From Streptomyces celluloflavus (GTDB taxonomy: Bacteria > Actinomycetota > Actinomycetes > Streptomycetales > Streptomycetaceae): DNA of 64,000 nucleotides. This document shows, one piece after another, positions 60,380 through 64,000 of this stretch. The stretch spans positions 1 through 64,000 of the forward strand of contig JOEL01000060.1 in assembly GCA_000720995.1 (NCBI GenBank), in the 5' to 3' direction. Each line of letters starts with the position of its first letter. Within the stretch, counting starts at the first letter, position 1. The notes beneath the pieces are model-generated. The model worked only from the letters and a program-made list of their open reading frames with translations, made no database searches and was not told where the DNA came from. The position numbers and the translations under genes are program-made.

Positions 60380-60628
60380 ATGGCGACGAGGTGCGGACTC
60401 CTGACCTGGGACTGCCCGCCTCCAGAAGCGGAGGTGCGATGGGTCTATCAGCCCGTGGAGGTCCAATACCCGGACGGGACCTGGGAAGTGGGCCGGATCA
60501 GCGCCTGGTGGACGGACGACACCGGCGACCTCTGGTGCCGGCTGCGGACTCCGTCCGGCGGCGCCCGCCCGCAGTGGACCCGCTACGACCCGGAAGCCGT
60601 ACAGCTGCTCCCCAGCACCGGTATCTGA
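60380..60628 (+). CDS. Small hypothetical protein, possible member of BlaI-like regulon
   Basis: The 82-residue protein begins MATRCGLLTWDCPPPEAEVRW and has VYQPVEVQYPDGTWEVGRISAWWTDDTGDLWCRLRTP, a small Tudor/SH3-like beta-barrel pattern with many Trp. Cys residues may pair. ATG 60380 follows a GGAGGGGGAG stretch. Its predicted operator matches that upstream of terD. The family is unknown. Confidence 0.6.
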   Translation: MATRCGLLTWDCPPPEAEVRWVYQPVEVQYPDGTWEVGRISAWWTDDTGDLWCRLRTPSGGARPQWTRYDPEAVQLLPSTGI

Positions 60629-60799
60629 CCCGGCCGCGCTCCGCGCCGCTGTACCGATCGTACTTTTCCGCCTCTCCCGGAACGACTTCGCCGGCACTAC
60701 CGTCTTCCCCGTCAGCACCGCTGCCGCCCGCGGCCGTCGATGCCGCACCCTCCCCCGTGAAGCAGCTGAACCACCAGAAGGACCAGAAGGGCCACCGGC

Positions 60800-62269
60800 G
60801 TGCATGACAGGCAGACGACTCGACGGGCCAATCCCACATCCGGCCCGTCCCGCCGCAAAGCCGCGGCTCCTTCCCGCAAGGCGGACGGCAACTCCCGTGC
60901 GGCCGGCGGTTCCCGTAAGGCGGGCAAGGTGCGGATGACCCGCCGCGGCCGCATCCTGGCCTGGACCGGCGGCATCCTCGGCGTCGTCCTGCTGGGCGCG
61001 GGCGGCACCGGCTTCTGGGTCTACCAGCATCTGGACGGCAACATCCAGGGCGTCGACGTCGGCAGCAAGCTCGGCGGCGACCGGCCCGCCAATCTCAGCC
61101 CCGGCTCCAAGAACATCCTGGTCGTCGGGTCCGACAGCCGCGCCGGCATGGGCGACAAGTACGGCAAGGGCCTGGAGACCATGCAGTCGGACACCCTGAT
61201 GGTGCTGCACATCTCGGCCGACCGTAAGTGGGCGACCGCGGTGTCCTTCCCGCGTGACTCCTGGGTGCAGATCCCCGCCTGCGACCGCGGTGACGGCACC
61301 AAGTCCAAACCGCACCGCTTCAAGATCAATGAGGCGTTCTCCATCGGCGGCCTCAGCGGCGACGTCGCCAACGCCGCGGCCTGCACCATCAAGACCGTCG
61401 AGAAGAGCACCGGGCTGCGCATCGACCACTTCACCTCGGTCGACTTCCAGGGTTTCAAGGGCATGGTCAACGCCCTGGGCGGCATAGAGGTCTGCCCCAA
61501 GCAGGCCATCCACGACACCAAGGCGCACCTGGACATGGAAGCGGGCTGCCAGACCGTCAAGGACGAGAAGGCCCTCGGCTACGTCCGCACCCGCTACAGC
61601 GTCGGCGACGGCTCCGACCTCGGACGGATCGGCCGCCAGCAGGAGTTCATGAAGGCCCTCGCCGCCAAGGCGCAGTCCAAACTCACCAGCCCCGGTGACC
61701 TCTACGGCTTCCTGGACTCGGCCACCAAGTCCATCACCACCGACAAGGAACTGGAGGGCCTCAAACCGCTCTACGACCTCGCGGCGACCGTCAAGGACAT
61801 CCCCCAGGACCACCTCACGTTCCTGACCGTCCCCAACTACCCGCGCGAGGCCGACGTCCCCACCGACAAGGCCAACGTGGTCTGGCAGTACCCGCAGGCC
61901 GGCAGCCTGTTCAGCGATCTCGCCCACGACCGCGAGGTCGGCGAGGCCGCCAAGAAGAAGTTCGAAGAGGCCGCCAAGTCCCCGGTGACCGCCCGCTCCG
62001 TACGCCTGCGCGTCCTCAACGGCACCGGCGGCAACGGCCAGGCCGCCAGCGCCGCGAACTCGCTGCGCAAACTCGGCTTCACCGTCGTCGCCACCGACAA
62101 CGGCAGCCGCACCGAGAAGACCCTCATCACCTACCCCCCCGCCCTCAAGACCCAGGCCGAGGTCCTCGCCGCCCGCCTTCCCGGTACCAAGGCCACGGAG
62201 TCGGCCGACGCGGCACCGGGCGTGGTGACGGTGACGGTGGGGTCGGACTTCGCCGAACTGGGCGGCTGA
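60800..62269 (+). CDS. LytR-CpsA-Psr (LCP) family cell-wall glycopolymer ligase
   Basis: The 489-residue protein has a basic cytosolic N-terminus (1-45), one membrane helix (WTGGILGVVLLGAGGTGFWVY), an LCP domain (KNILVVGSDSRAGMG, SDTLMVLHISADRKWATAVSFPRDSWVQIP, GGIEVCPKQAIHD, YVRTRYSVGDGSDLGRIGRQQEFM) and a LytR_C domain (VRLRVLNGTGGNGQAASAANSLRKLGF). The Arg and Asp residues bind polyprenyl-phosphate. It moves wall polymers such as teichoic acid onto peptidoglycan. The start is GTG 60800. It probably stands alone. Confidence 0.92.
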   Translation: MHDRQTTRRANPTSGPSRRKAAAPSRKADGNSRAAGGSRKAGKVRMTRRGRILAWTGGILGVVLLGAGGTGFWVYQHLDGNIQGVDVGSKLGGDRPANLSPGSKNILVVGSDSRAGMGDKYGKGLETMQSDTLMVLHISADRKWATAVSFPRDSWVQIPACDRGDGTKSKPHRFKINEAFSIGGLSGDVANAAACTIKTVEKSTGLRIDHFTSVDFQGFKGMVNALGGIEVCPKQAIHDTKAHLDMEAGCQTVKDEKALGYVRTRYSVGDGSDLGRIGRQQEFMKALAAKAQSKLTSPGDLYGFLDSATKSITTDKELEGLKPLYDLAATVKDIPQDHLTFLTVPNYPREADVPTDKANVVWQYPQAGSLFSDLAHDREVGEAAKKKFEEAAKSPVTARSVRLRVLNGTGGNGQAASAANSLRKLGFTVVATDNGSRTEKTLITYPPALKTQAEVLAARLPGTKATESADAAPGVVTVTVGSDFAELGG

Positions 62270-62308
62270 GGCGCCCGGTCGCCCGCGGGGCGGAGTGGAG
62301 CGGCTGCG

Positions 62309-62581
62309 TCAGGGGCGCAGTCGCTCGACGGGTTTGTGGGTGTGCGCCTCGATATCGTCCGCGGCGGCGTTCAGCAGCTGATGGCTGAGGTGGGACAGCG
62401 CCCGTGCCACCGCCAGCTCGTCCCCGATGGCGGGGACGTTCTCGTCCGCCGGATTGCACAGCGCGGTCCCGCTGCCGACGAGCGGTGCGCCGTTGGCACC
62501 GCTCAGCCGGGCCTCGGCGGTGACCTCGCTGTCGGTCTCCGTGATGTCGATCTGGGCCTGCCAACTCTTGGTGCCGGTCAC
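62309..62581 (-). CDS. DUF1876-family small protein
   Basis: The 90-residue protein has SWQAQIDITETDSEVTAEARLSGANGAPLVGSGTALCNPADENVPAIGDELAVARALSHLSHQLLNAAADDIEA, the DUF1876 pattern, widespread in actinobacteria and usually of unknown function. It has a beta-beta-alpha layout. GTG 62581 follows GAGGAGG at 6 bases. It may be convergent to the LCP gene (39 bp away). Confidence 0.85.
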   Translation of the reverse strand: MTGTKSWQAQIDITETDSEVTAEARLSGANGAPLVGSGTALCNPADENVPAIGDELAVARALSHLSHQLLNAAADDIEAHTHKPVERLRP

Positions 62582-62741
62582 CGGAAGCCTCCTCGCGCAG
62601 CGCGTACGGTGCCCCCCTGAAATCGTCGCACCAAGCCCGGCGGACCACATCCGGAAGCCTGACCGTGACCGCGCGGTCACCGGGGCGAGCCGGGGCGCGC
62701 GGCTAGGGGCACGCCCCGCCTCCGCCACCCCGGCGTCACCA

Positions 62742-62780
62742 GGGGCCGCTCCGGCCGGACGGCCCGGCCGGAGCGGCCCC
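62742..62780 (-). terminator. Terminator hairpin after cobN
   Basis: GGGGCCGCTCCGGCCGG pairs with CCGGCCGGAGCGGCCCC across a 5-bp loop, a perfect 17-bp stem just past the cobN stop. Confidence 0.85.
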
Positions 62781-62786
62781 CGCCCC

Positions 62787-64000
62787 TCAGTCCTCCCCGT
62801 CCCCGTCCTCGCCCTCCAGCTCGCCCTCCGTCTCCAGGAACGCCGTACGCAGCGCGGCCAGCGTCGCCGCGTCCGGCTTCTCCCACATACCGCGGGATTC
62901 GGCCTCCAGGAGGCGTTCGGCGATGCCGTGCAGGGCCCAGGGGTTGGCCTCCTGGAGGAAGGCGCGGTTCTCCGGGTCGAGGACGTAGGTCTGGGCGAGC
63001 TTGTCGTACATCCAGTCGGCGACGACGCCGGTGGTCGCGTCGTAGCCGAAGAGGTAGTCGACGGTGGCGGCGAGTTCGAAGGCGCCCTTGTAGCCGTGGC
63101 GGCGCATCGCCTCGATCCAGCGAGGGTTGACCACGCGGGCGCGGAAGACCCGGGAGGTCTCCTCGACGAGGGTGCGGGTGCGGACCGTCTCGGGGCGGGT
63201 GGAGTCGCCGATGTACGCCTCGGGGGCGGTGCCCTTCAGCGCGCGGACGGTGGCGACCATGCCGCCGTGGTACTGGAAGTAGTCGTCGGAGTCCGCGATG
63301 TCGTGCTCGCGGGTGTCGGTGTTCTTGGCGGCCACGGCGATCCGCTTGTAGGCCGTCTCCATCTCGTCCCGGGCCGGGCGGCCTTCGAGACCGCGGCCGT
63401 ACGCGTAGCCGCCCCAGACGGTGTAGACCTCGGCGAGGTCCGCGTCGGTGCGCCAGTCGCGGCTGTCGATGAGCTGGAGGATGCCCGCGCCGTAGGTGCC
63501 GGGGCGGGAGCCGAAGATGCGGGTGGTGGCGCGGCGTTCGTCGCCGTGCGCGGCGAGGTCGGCCTGGGCGTGGGCGCGGATGAAGTTGTCCCCGGCCGGC
63601 TCGTCCAGCCCGGCGGCCAGTTGTACGGCGTCGTCCAGGAGGCCGATGACGTGCGGGAACGCATCGCGGAAGAAGCCGCTGATGCGCAGGGTGACATCGA
63701 TACGGGGGCGGCCCAGCGCCGCGAGCGGGATCGGCTCCAGGCCCGTGACGCGGCGCGAGGCGTCGTCCCAGACCGGGCGGACGCCGAGCAGCGCCAGCGC
63801 CTCCGCCACATCGTCACCGGAGGTCCGCATGGCGCTGGTGCCCCACAGGGAGAGGCCGACGGAGGTGGGCCAGTCGCCGTTGTCGGTGCGGTAGCGCTCC
63901 AGGAGGGAGTCGGCCAGCGCCTGCCCGGTCTCCCAGGCCAGCCGGGAGGGGACCGCCTTCGGGTCGACGGAGTAGAAGTTGCGGCCGGTCGGCAGGACGT
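62787..64000 (-). CDS. cobN: Cobaltochelatase subunit CobN, C-terminal part (runs off window)
   Basis: The frame is open from the right edge to a stop at 62787 and includes [106 protein letters not shown] and [19 protein letters not shown], all typical of CobN/magnesium-chelatase H-type proteins. CobN inserts cobalt into hydrogenobyrinic acid a,c-diamide with CobST in aerobic B12 biosynthesis. About 404 residues are in the window; the complete protein should be about 1200. The acidic tail ends in GEDGDGED. Confidence 0.95.
   Translation of the reverse strand, partial: VLPTGRNFYSVDPKAVPSRLAWETGQALADSLLERYRTDNGDWPTSVGLSLWGTSAMRTSGDDVAEALALLGVRPVWDDASRRVTGLEPIPLAALGRPRIDVTLRISGFFRDAFPHVIGLLDDAVQLAAGLDEPAGDNFIRAHAQADLAAHGDERRATTRIFGSRPGTYGAGILQLIDSRDWRTDADLAEVYTVWGGYAYGRGLEGRPARDEMETAYKRIAVAAKNTDTREHDIADSDDYFQYHGGMVATVRALKGTAPEAYIGDSTRPETVRTRTLVEETSRVFRARVVNPRWIEAMRRHGYKGAFELAATVDYLFGYDATTGVVADWMYDKLAQTYVLDPENRAFLQEANPWALHGIAERLLEAESRGMWEKPDAATLAALRTAFLETEGELEGEDGDGED

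Overview
The window is high-GC actinobacterial DNA with Streptomyces hallmarks: GTG starts, ATGA-type gene overlaps, TerD/TerB proteins, a DUF397/XRE pair, a LytR-CpsA-Psr protein, and lasso-peptide and ATP-grasp RiPP genes. No rRNA or tRNA gene was found. The left edge cuts an IS110-type transposase and the right edge cuts cobN.

Layout. 1-3 kb: a lasso-peptide precursor and its cyclase are divergent, and an IS110 end lies where the processing genes would be expected. 3.7-19.5 kb: mostly chromosomal housekeeping and hypothetical genes (lytic transglycosylase-like protein, TerD fusion, YciI-like protein, secreted intradiol dioxygenase with AraC regulator, lipoprotein, beta-family protein, TAP-type hydrolase, DinB-like protein, DUF6058, PP2C phosphatase, site-2 protease). 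19.6-35.1 kb: a complete type I-E CRISPR-Cas locus. It has a decayed repeat pair upstream, an operon that opens with a Cas3-Cse1 fusion, and a 39-repeat array. A group II intron sits inside the next spacer: removing 32525-34952 rejoins 25 nt and 7 nt into a standard 32-nt spacer. More repeats follow the intron. 35.1-40.4 kb: an ATP-grasp (graspetide-type) RiPP cluster whose methyltransferase is broken, followed by a chain of tiny overlapping genes and an XRE/DUF397 pair. This block lies between CRISPR fragments ending at 35070 and resuming at 40490.

40.7-46.3 kb: GNAT acetyltransferase, NmrA-like oxidoreductase, two-component system and a 5'-truncated FtsX permease. 46.5-53.5 kb: the most novel part. 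A Crp/Fnr-type regulator is followed by a tightly coupled run: a nucleotidyl-cyclase-fold protein, a STAND/NLR-like protein with an alpha-solenoid, an SPFH protein, a DUF4407 membrane protein and a PycTM-type (Pycsar effector-like) membrane protein. The C-terminus of the cyclase-like protein and the N-terminus of the STAND-like protein share a short N-T-F...V-D...G-F-G motif. It resembles the bacterial amyloid signalling motifs that link NLR-like proteins to effectors encoded next to them. I infer an undescribed conflict (anti-phage or abortive-infection) system.

53.9-64 kb: secreted Ala/Pro-rich protein, DUF5994, fatty-acid desaturase, TerB and TerD, a BlaI/M56 pair with two matching TCTACA-N4-TGTAGA operators, LCP ligase, DUF1876 and cobN. 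Most operon assignments rest on start/stop overlaps. Functional statements are inferred from recognisable motifs, because no database search was possible.
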